Program-made: the position numbers and the translations under genes | The notes under the pieces: model-generated | Told to the model about the DNA's origin: nothing | Databases searched by the model: none | What the model saw: only the letters and a program-made list of their open reading frames with translations | Origin: a virus | DNA: 53,146 nucleotides | Virus record (IMG/VR): IMGVR_UViG_3300025108_000070 | Span: 1 to 53,146 of that record | Strand: one strand, 5' to 3' | In this document: piece by piece, positions 1 through 8,505 of the stretch | Layout: each line of letters begins with the position of its first letter | Numbering within the stretch: position 1 is the first letter of the stretch

Positions 1-144
1 GAAGTAGTTAAAGAAAGCAAAGAACTAAATTCAGATGAAACATTTAAGAGTGTTGACTATGGTAAAATGGTAGCAGTCTTAATAAAGGCAGTACAAGAAC
101 AACAAGTTCAAATAGATGAACTTAAAACACAAATAGGAGAATAA
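1..144 (+). CDS. Tail fibre/tailspike C-terminus, S74-type chaperone end (5' partial)
   Basis: This is the last 47 codons of a gene that begins outside the window; the frame is open from base 1 to a TAA at 142-144. The peptide contains SVDYGKMVAVLIKAVQEQQ followed by a short coiled coil. That is the usual end of the intramolecular chaperone (peptidase S74) domain of phage fibres, where an SV-Y-KL-PLL-EA helix precedes a trimerising coiled coil. In this family the domain trimerises the fibre and then cuts itself off. The Ser-Asp cleavage site lies outside the window. It may be the end of the fibre gene that leaves the right edge, but a direct join of the two ends is out of frame. Confidence 0.7.
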   Translation, partial: EVVKESKELNSDETFKSVDYGKMVAVLIKAVQEQQVQIDELKTQIGE

Positions 145-145
145 C

Positions 146-385
146 ATGGCTAAAGTAATAGCAGAAAAAGCTAATGAAATTGAATCATCGCCAAAGCAAG
201 TTGAAATCAAACATACTAAAGTAATGCAGAATGCGTCAGGCAATAATGTTACTGTAATTGATTTCATTGAAACTAAAGGTGTTGATGAAGCAATTTCAGA
301 AGCAGAAGCACAATTAGTAACTGCAGAAGCAAGAGTAGCTGAATTAGAAGCAGACATTGTTGAATATAAAGCAATAAAAGGTTAA
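146..385 (+). CDS. Small acidic coiled-coil protein next to fibre gene
   Basis: A 79-residue protein that starts one base after the fibre stop, with AGGAG upstream of the ATG. The N-terminal half is polar. The C-terminal half (about 50-79) is a heptad-rich helix with Glu-Ala repeats, a likely coiled coil. I do not recognise a family. Its position between fibre and lysis genes suggests a fibre accessory or chaperone, which is inference only. Confidence 0.6.
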   Translation: MAKVIAEKANEIESSPKQVEIKHTKVMQNASGNNVTVIDFIETKGVDEAISEAEAQLVTAEARVAELEADIVEYKAIKG

Positions 386-389
386 TTAA

Positions 390-683
390 ATGCCAGTAAC
401 TGGTGCAGCACTAAACAATATTGGACCAATTAGAGTTAGAGGAAGTAGCGTTCCAGCAGATGACCAAACTTATACAGATGGTTTGTTTTACTGCGTACAC
501 GGAGATGCTCCTTTTGATGATGCTAATTTACCAAGTCAGACTACCAATTTTAGTTTAAGTACTTTAAATGGTCTGGTAAATAGCTTAGCAGTTAAACCAA
601 ACTATAGTTCGGGTTCAACTAATAAGGGGTTAAATGAATGTAGGGGTGCTATGCCACAAGCAAATGGTGGACCTGCACCATAA
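390..683 (+). CDS. Hypothetical protein
   Basis: A 97-residue protein 4 nt after the previous gene, with AAGG upstream. It is rich in Asn, Ser, Pro and Gly and has no membrane segment or recognised motif. The composition resembles small structural or fibre-associated proteins of environmental phages. No function can be given. Confidence 0.55.
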   Translation: MPVTGAALNNIGPIRVRGSSVPADDQTYTDGLFYCVHGDAPFDDANLPSQTTNFSLSTLNGLVNSLAVKPNYSSGSTNKGLNECRGAMPQANGGPAP

Positions 684-754
684 AGAGCACTTGAATAAAT
701 AATATTTATTTAATATATTCTAACAACTATTAATAGTAAATAAGGAGAAATAAA

Positions 755-919
755 ATGGCTAAAGAAAAAGTAGAGCAACAACAAGAAATGAATTTAGAAG
801 ACACTCTAAAATCTATTGAAGCTCAAATAGCTGAATTACGTGGTATGCACAACTATATTTCTGGTTTGAAAGAACAAGGATTTAAAGTTGTACCTCCTGT
901 AAAACAAGAGGAAAAATAG
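755..919 (+). CDS. Small coiled-coil protein (54 aa)
   Basis: A short gene from ATG at 755 to TAG at 917-919, with a strong AAGGAGAAATAAA leader. The protein is charged and helical: Glu/Gln-rich for 15 residues, then a short amphipathic helix (about 16-40) and a basic/acidic tail ending QEEK. No family is recognised. A GC-rich hairpin follows immediately. Confidence 0.6.
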   Translation: MAKEKVEQQQEMNLEDTLKSIEAQIAELRGMHNYISGLKEQGFKVVPPVKQEEK

Positions 920-927
920 AAGGGTGG

Positions 928-944
928 GGGGAGCTAGTCTCCCC
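928..944 (+). terminator. GC-rich hairpin after the 755-919 gene
   Basis: GGGGAG (928-933) pairs with CTCCCC (939-944) around the loop CTAGT, and a G-U pair can extend it. It sits 9 nt after a stop codon in otherwise AT-rich DNA, which fits a transcription or decay barrier. It lacks the T run of a standard intrinsic terminator, so the call is tentative. Confidence 0.4.
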
Positions 945-975
945 TACACTAACATTAAATTTGGAGTAAAAAAAC

Positions 976-1272
976 ATGGAAGTTGGAAAAGGAACAAAAC
1001 TAACATTCAGTATAGAAACTTTTGTGAGTATATCTGTAACTATATTCATGATAGTTGGTTTGTGGTTTAATCTTCAAGCAGAGATAGAACTTGCTAAAGA
1101 ATTACCAGAACCAGAAGTATCACGTATGGAATATGATTTGAAGGACCAAATGGTTCGTGATTCGATTATGAATACAGAAGAAAAGGTAGAAAAACTTGAA
1201 GAGAAAGTAGATTCAGTTAAAGATGACACAAGAAGTATTAATGAAACTCTTCTGAACATGAATAACAATTAA
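976..1272 (+). CDS. Single-pass membrane protein with cytoplasmic/periplasmic coiled coil
   Basis: A 98-residue protein with GGAG upstream of the ATG. Residues about 9-32 form one hydrophobic segment (FSIETFVSISVTIFMIVGLWF). The remainder is a charged heptad helix (about 45-98), rich in Glu, Lys and Asp. Holin- or spanin-like accessory proteins of lysis modules can have this form, and a holin-family gene lies 560 nt downstream. No family is recognised, so a lysis role is inferred from context. Confidence 0.6.
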   Translation: MEVGKGTKLTFSIETFVSISVTIFMIVGLWFNLQAEIELAKELPEPEVSRMEYDLKDQMVRDSIMNTEEKVEKLEEKVDSVKDDTRSINETLLNMNNN

Positions 1273-1281
1273 TGAGGTTTA

Positions 1282-1668
1282 ATGATGAACAACAAATTTA
1301 TATCATACTTGGTATTAACGCTTTTCTCGTCACTATCTTGTTTGCACTCACAATCTGTCAACTTAGATAATTTCGCAGAAATACAAGGGTTGAATATACA
1401 AAAGTGTGCTGTAATACAAGTTAATGCATCTTGGAATCACGCAAATCGAGTTCAGATAGAAAAATTAGCTGATTTGTGCTATGTAGCTGAAATAGATTTA
1501 ACTAATAAAGTAGTAGGTGCGGTTATCCAAAAAGAATGGAAAATCAAAGTAGTCCCTACTATTATTATTTTAAAAGAAGGAAAAGAAGTAATGCGTTATG
1601 AACCTGGTATTAGTATGAGGTTTGACGAACGTGAAGTTTTTGATAAGATTAAAAAAGAAATTAAATAA
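1282..1668 (+). CDS. Exported thioredoxin-fold protein lacking the CxxC pair
   Basis: A 128-residue protein with an N-terminal export signal (basic start, hydrophobic 8-19, Cys20 near a weak lipobox). It then follows the thioredoxin pattern: a beta strand AVIQVNASW, helix, strand, and VVPTIIILKEGKEVMRY with the typical cis-proline at Pro92. The catalytic WCxxC site is replaced by W51-N-H-A-N55, so it cannot act as a dithiol redox enzyme. Two ATGs lie at 1282 and 1285; the GAGG at 1274-1277 is better spaced for the second. A role in the periplasm or at the membrane near the lysis genes is inferred. Confidence 0.65.
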   Translation: MMNNKFISYLVLTLFSSLSCLHSQSVNLDNFAEIQGLNIQKCAVIQVNASWNHANRVQIEKLADLCYVAEIDLTNKVVGAVIQKEWKIKVVPTIIILKEGKEVMRYEPGISMRFDEREVFDKIKKEIK

Positions 1669-1679
1669 CAGGAGAAAAT

Positions 1680-1838
1680 ATGATAGAATTTATAATAGGA
1701 TTAGTTTTAGGATTTGGGTTGCATTATGCAATTTTTTGTTCAAAAGACCTTAAAAATAAATGTGTAAAATGTTATGATTTTATGCTATTAAAAAAGAAAG
1801 TTGTAAAAGCAAACAAGAAAAAGAAAGGTAAAAAATAA
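1680..1838 (+). CDS. Small membrane-anchored basic protein (52 aa)
   Basis: An ATG at 1680 preceded by CAGGAG opens a 52-residue frame that ends in TAA overlapping the next ATG by one base. Residues 2-20 are hydrophobic, then there is a CVKC pair (Cys28, Cys31) and a strongly basic Lys-rich tail (about 38-52). The form suggests one membrane pass with a positively charged tail. It belongs to the same cluster as the holin, but no family is recognised. Confidence 0.6.
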   Translation: MIEFIIGLVLGFGLHYAIFCSKDLKNKCVKCYDFMLLKKKVVKANKKKKGKK

Positions 1839-2209
1839 TGCCTAGACTAGATATAGTTGCTGGTATTATTGATAAGGTTGCAGGTCATGTAGACAAGTTT
1901 ACTTTAGACAAACAGGAGAAAGCTGAATTGATTGCAGAAATCAACAAAGCACAAATGGAAGTCAATAAAGTAGAAGCTGGTCATACAAGTATCTTTGTTG
2001 CGGGATGGAGACCCTTTACTGGGTGGATATGTGCCACAGCATTAGGGTATCATTTTATATTGCAACCTCTATTAACATTCGTGTTATATAGTTTTGGAAA
2101 TGAAATAGCATTACCAACCTTTGATATGGGAACTCTTACAACAGTACTTCTCGGAATGCTCGGGCTTGGTGGAATGCGCTCGTTTGAGAAGGTAAAGAAA
2201 AGTGCCTAA
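1838..2209 (+). CDS. Holin of the 3TM type
   Basis: A 123-residue protein. Residues 1-48 form an amphipathic, charged helix. Then comes the block AGWRPFTGWICATALGYHF (about 55-73) leading into a hydrophobic segment, and a second segment with LLGMLGLGGMRSFEK (about 104-118). The GWRPF-TGW and LGMLGLGG-R-FEK motifs are characteristic of a widespread phage and gene-transfer-agent holin family. It would sit in the inner membrane and open it at the end of infection. The ATG overlaps the upstream stop by one base and its own end overlaps the next gene by 8 nt. The endolysin is far away at 42080. Confidence 0.75.
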   Translation: MPRLDIVAGIIDKVAGHVDKFTLDKQEKAELIAEINKAQMEVNKVEAGHTSIFVAGWRPFTGWICATALGYHFILQPLLTFVLYSFGNEIALPTFDMGTLTTVLLGMLGLGGMRSFEKVKKSA

Positions 2210-3671
2210 AAAAGAATTAAATATAGTAGCTTTTCACGGAGGAATAAATGACAATGCTGACCCTAAGGATATACAAGAAATAGAGTTAGTTAGCGCTACT
2301 GGAATAAATTGTTCTAAAATTGGAAGAATAGTAGGCTTAGGAAATACTCATGCAACTTCAATAGAATCTCAACAATCATATGATATAGAAAAAGGATATG
2401 GTTTATTTTATTATTCTACGGACCACCAATATGATGGAAGTCTTGGAACTCAAGATTGGTTAACATATTTTCATAAAACTGATGGTAAAGTATATTTAAA
2501 GACTAAAGGAGCTTCAAATTTTCACAATTTTACTTTAGGAGCTGGAGCAAAACCTAATTATTTTGTAGGAGATGGGGCTTTGAGAGTTTCAGATAGTACT
2601 TTTACAAGAGATACAATGTGGAGAGGATTTGTAGATAGTAAATTGTTTCAATATGACTCAAATAAAACTGATTATTTGACTATAAATGAATGGGTTAATA
2701 CAGCTCAACAATTAAAAAGTTTTGATGATTTATCTGTAACTTTAACAACATTTGATGCTAGTTCTGCTAATCCAGGGACAAGTAATATAACTGATGTAAC
2801 TTTAGGTAGTGCTGGTCATATATGTTTATCATATTGGAAAAATGATGATGGAGATTGGAATGGTAATTATCAGTTTGCAGCAACTCCGATGTTTAAAGGA
2901 AATCAAGAAGGTCCTATGAGTGTTATAGCTCAAGGTATCAATTTTTACGACAATCAAGTGTCATTTCAAGTGTATGTATCTTTAGGAGACCAGACTTGGA
3001 GTGGTACAAATTTTACTCAATTATCAGATAATTCAGCCCATCCTTTAATAGATGATAGGATAATAGGAATTAATTGGTATTTTAGAAGAGACGCTGATGA
3101 CGATTGGGTGTTATTACAATACACTGATTTGTTAGAAGGAGATAAGTATTATTGGGGCGAATACAATACAACAGACCACCCTACTTATGGTATATTTTCT
3201 GGAAGCATTAATATAAAAAGTGGAAATAATTTAAATTTACACAAAGAAGATGATAGTGGAACTTTGTTAGGTGTAGATTTAAACGGAATAACTGTTCCAG
3301 CAGATGAAGTGGCTTCATATCAAAATGCTTTATTAAAAGTAACTGTTACAAACAATGCTACACCTGGATTTATTGGAAGAAAAGGATTTTTAAGAGCTTG
3401 GGGAGGTTTTATATCTCCAGTATATCTAAATGCAACTTCTAGTCATCCAAATGGTATTCCTTTAGATGACGCTTCAGAAGCTTATAATATACCTATTAAT
3501 ACTGGTGGAGCTGGAACAAGAGAATTTATGGTAGAATTATTAGACGAAAATTTATCTGTAATAGCCGCTAGTGATAAAGTAACTATTACAGTAACAGATG
3601 TAGGAACTGAACCTCCTCCTACATACGAAGAATCAGATGGTAGAAGCGGCGGAGGAAATCCTTATGGCTAA
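2202..3671 (+). CDS. Tail nozzle-like structural protein, N-terminal part
   Basis: A 489-residue protein with a GTG start overlapping the holin gene by 8 nt. It opens with a pattern (AFHGGINDNADPKDI, then GRIVGLG) seen in tail tube/nozzle proteins of environmental podoviruses. The middle has propeller- or Ig-like strands (AATPMFKGNQEGPMS, IDDRIIGINWYFRRD). The end (about 370-475) looks like an Ig/cadherin-type beta domain, followed by a Gly/Ser/Pro tail. The gene at 4104-5297 looks like the continuation of this protein, and a nucleotidyltransferase-like gene lies between them. I could not test this against homologues. It is probably a virion component at the tail tip or tube. Confidence 0.6.
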   Translation: MPKKELNIVAFHGGINDNADPKDIQEIELVSATGINCSKIGRIVGLGNTHATSIESQQSYDIEKGYGLFYYSTDHQYDGSLGTQDWLTYFHKTDGKVYLKTKGASNFHNFTLGAGAKPNYFVGDGALRVSDSTFTRDTMWRGFVDSKLFQYDSNKTDYLTINEWVNTAQQLKSFDDLSVTLTTFDASSANPGTSNITDVTLGSAGHICLSYWKNDDGDWNGNYQFAATPMFKGNQEGPMSVIAQGINFYDNQVSFQVYVSLGDQTWSGTNFTQLSDNSAHPLIDDRIIGINWYFRRDADDDWVLLQYTDLLEGDKYYWGEYNTTDHPTYGIFSGSINIKSGNNLNLHKEDDSGTLLGVDLNGITVPADEVASYQNALLKVTVTNNATPGFIGRKGFLRAWGGFISPVYLNATSSHPNGIPLDDASEAYNIPINTGGAGTREFMVELLDENLSVIAASDKVTITVTDVGTEPPPTYEESDGRSGGGNPYG

Positions 3672-4104
3672 AGATGTATTAAAATTAGTTGAAAAAGCTA
3701 AACAATCATTTCCTAGATTTAGATATTACGCAGCAGGTAGTTGGGTTAGGAATGAAAAAGATTTTAAAGATTATGATATGCAAATACTTCCTCCAAGTAA
3801 ATATATAACGGGAGATTGGGAAAAAGTTTTATCTATATTCCACAATCAAATAGCTGAAGATGGAAAACATATTGATGTTCATATTTTTCCGTCAATAAAA
3901 GAGTTGTTACATTTAGATGGTCCTGAAATTTTTAAAATAAAAGATATGATAGTTCCAAGATATTTTTATTCAGAAAATAATCCAAATATAGAAGGCGCTA
4001 AAAAACTATTTGACAATTTATGGGTAAGGAATAGAAAAATTATAATGGACAAACACCAATCAATAGGATTAGCTAATTCTAAATACATAGTGAGGGAATT
4101 GTAA
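3664..4104 (+). CDS. Nucleotidyltransferase-fold (pol beta superfamily) protein
   Basis: I chose the ATG at 3664 because GGAGG lies 7 nt upstream; an upstream in-frame start exists at 3637. The 146-residue protein has the minimal nucleotidyltransferase signature. It runs AAGSWVRN with Gly25-Ser26, then DYD (Asp36, Asp38) ten residues on, and a third acidic position in HIDVHIF (Asp71). These are the NTP-binding GS and the three metal-binding carboxylates of the fold. The substrate is unknown; relatives modify proteins, tRNA or small molecules. Its 5' end overlaps the upstream tail gene by 8 nt and its stop overlaps the next start by one base, so it is embedded in the tail operon. Confidence 0.7.
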   Translation: MAKDVLKLVEKAKQSFPRFRYYAAGSWVRNEKDFKDYDMQILPPSKYITGDWEKVLSIFHNQIAEDGKHIDVHIFPSIKELLHLDGPEIFKIKDMIVPRYFYSENNPNIEGAKKLFDNLWVRNRKIIMDKHQSIGLANSKYIVREL

Positions 4105-5297
4105 TGTCAAAAAGAACAGCATTAATGAATCCAGGGAAATATCATTTAGGTAATTTATTTATATTCCCCCCTGTGCAAAATAGAAAATATGTTGATGTAA
4201 ATTTAATAAAAAAAATTCAATGGAAAACAAGCGTTTTAATTAATAGAAGAGCTTATGTTGCTAATGTAAAAGTTGTAGACAAAGACAATACTTCTCATAT
4301 TTTTACTGATAGTATTTTTAAATCTAAATCCAATAAATTTGATGTTTTTACTATGGATAGAAGAATAGATGTAGCTGTTGGGGATGGAGAAGAAATTGTA
4401 AAATTAATAGGATATGCTGATAGATTATTGCAATTCAAGCAAAATACTTTACACGTTATTAATGTAAGTGGTCAAGCAGAATATTTAGAGGCTACCCACA
4501 AATATAAAGGAGTTTCTAACCCTAATCAAGTTTGTGAAACAGATTTTGGTGTTGCGTGGTGCAATAATAATGGAGTTTATTTTTACAATGGAGAAACTGT
4601 AACTGATTTATTTATAAAATCTGGAATAAAAGTTATATCACAAGAAAAATGGGATGCTTTTTATAACGACTCTAATGAAACTATGATAGGTTATTCTCCA
4701 GCTGAAAAACAATTAGTATTATTTCAAGATGTAACAAATGGTGACGATGTAATGGTTTATGATATGATTACAACGTCTTGGGTAGAAGGTGGCGGAAGAA
4801 CTGAAAATAAAGAAAAAACTAATTTTGTAAATATTTGGGATGGTAGATTAGCTTTTGGATATGAAAACAGTGCGGGAGCAACTACTATATCTCCATGGAA
4901 TCCTTCTCCTACTAGAGCAATTACTCCTTTTGCTATAGAGACAAAAAATCATAATTTTGGAACACAAGCCAACAAAAAAGTAACTAAAGTATATATTACA
5001 TATAAAGGAGGCAATGGACCTGATGATACTGAACAAGATGTTACTACAAAAATATTACCTAAATTTTCTACTAATGGTCAAGATTTTGATGGAACATTTA
5101 AAGATGCTGACGGAAATAATATAACTGATATACCAGGTAGCGTAAATTGGACTGAAATAGAAATGTTAACAGATGGTAATGCCAATAATGTAAAGTCTTT
5201 TGCTGTAAGATTAGAAGAAGTTTCTAGTCAAAGTGTTGTTAGTGATATACAAATTAACGATATAACTATAGTATATAGGACTAAGAGTGTCAAGTAG
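4104..5297 (+). CDS. Tail nozzle-like structural protein, C-terminal part
   Basis: A 397-residue protein with its ATG overlapping the upstream TAA. The sequence looks like a beta-propeller: repeated short blocks such as IKKIQWKTSVLINRRAYVANV, EIVKLIGYADRLLQFKQNTLH, CETDFGVAWCNNNGVYFYNG and DDVMVYDMITTSWVEGG. This is how podovirus nozzle/tail-closure proteins (P22 gp10, T7 gp12 type) read. The C-terminal 130 residues are a separate beta domain. It lacks the N-terminal part such proteins usually have, which may be the gene at 2202-3671. It is probably part of the tail that seals packaged DNA. Confidence 0.6.
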   Translation: MSKRTALMNPGKYHLGNLFIFPPVQNRKYVDVNLIKKIQWKTSVLINRRAYVANVKVVDKDNTSHIFTDSIFKSKSNKFDVFTMDRRIDVAVGDGEEIVKLIGYADRLLQFKQNTLHVINVSGQAEYLEATHKYKGVSNPNQVCETDFGVAWCNNNGVYFYNGETVTDLFIKSGIKVISQEKWDAFYNDSNETMIGYSPAEKQLVLFQDVTNGDDVMVYDMITTSWVEGGGRTENKEKTNFVNIWDGRLAFGYENSAGATTISPWNPSPTRAITPFAIETKNHNFGTQANKKVTKVYITYKGGNGPDDTEQDVTTKILPKFSTNGQDFDGTFKDADGNNITDIPGSVNWTEIEMLTDGNANNVKSFAVRLEEVSSQSVVSDIQINDITIVYRTKSVK

Positions 5298-8200
5298 AGA
5301 GAGACAACTTAGACATTTAGCTCAATCTAAACCTAAATTTAGAGAAGATATTCCTGACAATGATAGCGGTAGAGATGGGGATATTGTATATGTAAAACGA
5401 AACAATATTACTGAAAGCTACATTAAAGAAGATGGGGAATGGATAAATTTATTTACTGGTACTGATGTTCAAAGAACTGCGCAACAAGGTGGTTCTAGGG
5501 TAAGAATGATAGGGGGAATGTCTGTTGCTGTTCCGAGCGGTGGAAGCGGAAATCACAATTTATTATTAAACCTAGACGATGACGACCACACTCAATATGT
5601 ACACAACATAGCTCCTAGAACTATTACAGCTAATCATACTTTTTCAGGCAATCCATCTTTTAGCGGTCAACCAGCTTTTTCTAATATAGATATTAATGGT
5701 GGAGATATAGCAAGTGGAGTAGTAATTAACAAATCTCCAGTAGTTAATTTTAATAGTGGAGATGTTCAAGGTTCTATAACATTAAATAGTTTAGCTAGTG
5801 GAACTGGTTCATTAACTATACAAACCGATGCTGTAGAAGGTTCTATGATAGCTGATAATGCTGTAAGTCTTACTACTCACACAACAGGTAATTATATGGT
5901 CAATGTAACAGGTAATAGTCAAGTATCTGTTAGTCATTCTCAAGGCGAAGGTTCAACCGCTGCCTTAAGTATTACAAATGATTCTATAACAAACACACAA
6001 TTGCAATACAATACTGGACAACATTTAACTACAAGTTCTAATGTTCAGTTTGGAAACATAAGCGGTAGCGCCATTACTGGAACAACATTAAATACTGGTC
6101 ATGGAGCAAATGAATTATATCCAATGAATCAAGCGGTAAGAACTACTGACAATGTTCAGTTTGGTGATATAGTTGTTTCTGGAGACGATATAAGTTCAGA
6201 CCCTTATTCATCAGGTTTTGCTGGTAGTGGATGGAAAATAGACAATACATCTACAGCTGAATTTAGTGATTTGATATTGCGAGGAAGTTTAACAGTATAT
6301 GAACTATTAATACAACAAATAAGAGCAACCAATGGTAATGTATTTATTACTAGTAGCGCTAAAGTAGAAAGCTCTAATAGTTTAAGCGCTAGTGATGATG
6401 ATGGTACTATAACATTTGAAGCACCCCAAAACAATTTATGTCCTTTTGTAGCTAACGATATTATAATGATGCAAAAAGTTAAACCTGGAGCTGCTGCTTC
6501 TGGTGCAAATATAATTAAAAAATTAGTCTACAAGGTAAGTTCTGTTTCTAATAATGTAGCAACAGTAACTAATATAGGATACAACAATAGCAGTTTTCCT
6601 GAGGCTGGAGATGAATTTGTTCGCATAGGAAATACAAGTGTAGCAACTAGACAAGGAGCTATATATTTAACTTCAGATGATTCTAATGCACCCTTTATTG
6701 ATATTAAAGATGGTGTAACTAGTTATGCTGATTGGAATGACGCTACAAAAACTAAGGTGCGAATAGGTAAACTTGATGGCATCACAGACACTAACGCTGG
6801 ACTAAATGGTAGTCAAAGTGATTTATATGGATTATATAGTGAATCTGTTTATTTAAAAGGACACATATATGCTACTTCTGGTGAAATAGGAGGCATATCA
6901 ATTAATGCAGGAACTTTAACTATTGCAGCTTCAGATATATCTGATGTTAACGCTTACACCACAGGACAAGATAAACAAAAATTAACACAGCTTTTAAACG
7001 ATAGTCCTACTGGTAGCGGTTTCTTTTTAGATGCAAATAAATTAGGATATTATACAAATGGAGCTTTTAAAACATATATGGCTCGTAATGGCGATTTTGC
7101 ATTAGTACAAACTGGTGGGAGTGCTAATAATACATTAACATGGGATTCTAGTACTGGTACTTTAAATGTAACTGGAGTTATTACAGTAACTAATACTGGA
7201 GATTTTGCTCCTACAAATGCTGAAGCAAATGATTCTGCACAAAATAATCCAACTACATATTCTTTTGGAGGTAATAGCGGCTTTACTTTAACTACAAATG
7301 GAACTCCTACTACTGGGTTAAATATTACTTCAGATTTTATGGGGTATTATGATGGTGCTTGGAAAACTATGATAAAAAATAATGGAGATTTTTTCTTAGG
7401 AGGAACTAGTGGTTCTTTAGTATGGACTCACGCTTCAAACACTTTAGCGATAAAAGGTTCTTTAACAGCAGAACAAGACGCACAAAATAAAGTAGAGATT
7501 TTACCAAACGATAGTAGTAAAGCTACTCTTACAGTTAAAAGAGCTAATGTAGATATATTTGAAGTAGGTAGTTCTACTCAATCCTTTGCTTATAATGATT
7601 TTATTGTAGCTGATAGTGCTCCTAGTTGGGGTGGGGGAACAAGTGATTTATCTGGTTCTACTGATGTAGTCTATGCAAAAAGATTATCTTCTGAAGACCA
7701 AATAACTAATAATATTATAGCTAATAGATTTTTTAAAGTAGATAGCACAGATGCAACTAAAACTAATTTTTATGTAAAAATAAATGATGATGATTTAAAT
7801 GCTACCGCAGTAAACGCTACTCCAGTAAATGCAGTATTTAGTATACAAAAAGATTATATAAGCGATTTTAGTACTGATAAATACATTAAACAATCAATGT
7901 TGTTTGATACACAAATAGATTCTGGTCACGCAGATGCTAATAATATGAGGTTTACTAATTCTAGTGGAGTAGGAACAAGCATCTATCAATTCCAAGCAAT
8001 AGTAAAAGATACTGCTACTGGCGATAACTATGCAGACGGAGCTTTATGTTTAATGGGATTAGATGTAGATGTAAGCAATTTAAATTCATTAGATAGAGAT
8101 GATTTTGTGTTTATACAGGCTAAAAATGGGTCTACAAAGAAGTTTCAGGTCCAACACGATGGTGATGTAGTCTCAGCTGGAAATATCACCGCATTTGGCG

Positions 8201-8505
8201 CATCTGGTAATTTTTTAAATGTATCGGATATTAGACTTAAAAAAGACATAGAAAGGTTAAAAGATTCTTCTGAATTAGTTATGCAATTAAAACCTAGTAC
8301 ATATAAATGGAAAGAAGATAATTTAGAGGATGTAGGGTTTATAGCACAAGAAGTAGAAGAAGTATTACCTAATGTAGTTCATGTTACTCCTGGATTTATA
8401 GGAGATGATGAAAAGGTTAAAACTGTATCCTATATAAAGATTATACCTTATTTAGTTGATACAATACAAGAATTAACAAAACGCATAGAGGAGCTTGAAA
8501 AATGA
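5287..8505 (+). CDS. Long tail fibre with C-terminal S74 autoproteolytic chaperone
   Basis: A 1072-residue protein with a GTG start overlapping the upstream gene by 11 nt. The N-terminal part has the fibre motif LDDDDHTQY (about 96-104). The central 800 residues are Ser/Thr/Asn/Gly-rich beta repeats, including two copies of an NVQFG-I block. A helix before the receptor region (about 325-350) may trimerise. The C-terminus begins with SDIRLKKDIERL at Ser980, followed by KPSTYKW, VGFIAQEVEEVLPNVV and a final coiled coil. That is the S74 chaperone, which in known fibres cuts just before this Ser. The mature fibre would be about 979 residues. It is probably the main receptor-binding fibre. Confidence 0.85.
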   Translation: MSSRERQLRHLAQSKPKFREDIPDNDSGRDGDIVYVKRNNITESYIKEDGEWINLFTGTDVQRTAQQGGSRVRMIGGMSVAVPSGGSGNHNLLLNLDDDDHTQYVHNIAPRTITANHTFSGNPSFSGQPAFSNIDINGGDIASGVVINKSPVVNFNSGDVQGSITLNSLASGTGSLTIQTDAVEGSMIADNAVSLTTHTTGNYMVNVTGNSQVSVSHSQGEGSTAALSITNDSITNTQLQYNTGQHLTTSSNVQFGNISGSAITGTTLNTGHGANELYPMNQAVRTTDNVQFGDIVVSGDDISSDPYSSGFAGSGWKIDNTSTAEFSDLILRGSLTVYELLIQQIRATNGNVFITSSAKVESSNSLSASDDDGTITFEAPQNNLCPFVANDIIMMQKVKPGAAASGANIIKKLVYKVSSVSNNVATVTNIGYNNSSFPEAGDEFVRIGNTSVATRQGAIYLTSDDSNAPFIDIKDGVTSYADWNDATKTKVRIGKLDGITDTNAGLNGSQSDLYGLYSESVYLKGHIYATSGEIGGISINAGTLTIAASDISDVNAYTTGQDKQKLTQLLNDSPTGSGFFLDANKLGYYTNGAFKTYMARNGDFALVQTGGSANNTLTWDSSTGTLNVTGVITVTNTGDFAPTNAEANDSAQNNPTTYSFGGNSGFTLTTNGTPTTGLNITSDFMGYYDGAWKTMIKNNGDFFLGGTSGSLVWTHASNTLAIKGSLTAEQDAQNKVEILPNDSSKATLTVKRANVDIFEVGSSTQSFAYNDFIVADSAPSWGGGTSDLSGSTDVVYAKRLSSEDQITNNIIANRFFKVDSTDATKTNFYVKINDDDLNATAVNATPVNAVFSIQKDYISDFSTDKYIKQSMLFDTQIDSGHADANNMRFTNSSGVGTSIYQFQAIVKDTATGDNYADGALCLMGLDVDVSNLNSLDRDDFVFIQAKNGSTKKFQVQHDGDVVSAGNITAFGASGNFLNVSDIRLKKDIERLKDSSELVMQLKPSTYKWKEDNLEDVGFIAQEVEEVLPNVVHVTPGFIGDDEKVKTVSYIKIIPYLVDTIQELTKRIEELEK

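Noticed and set aside
694-710. AT-only palindrome AATAAAT-AAT-ATTTATT before the 755 gene
   Set aside because: Such palindromes are expected by chance in AT-rich spacers, and there is no T run or GC stem to make a terminator.
7300-8505. Autotransporter or surface adhesin instead of phage fibre
   Set aside because: The beta-repeat composition could fit, but the S74 chaperone end and phage neighbours settle it as a fibre.
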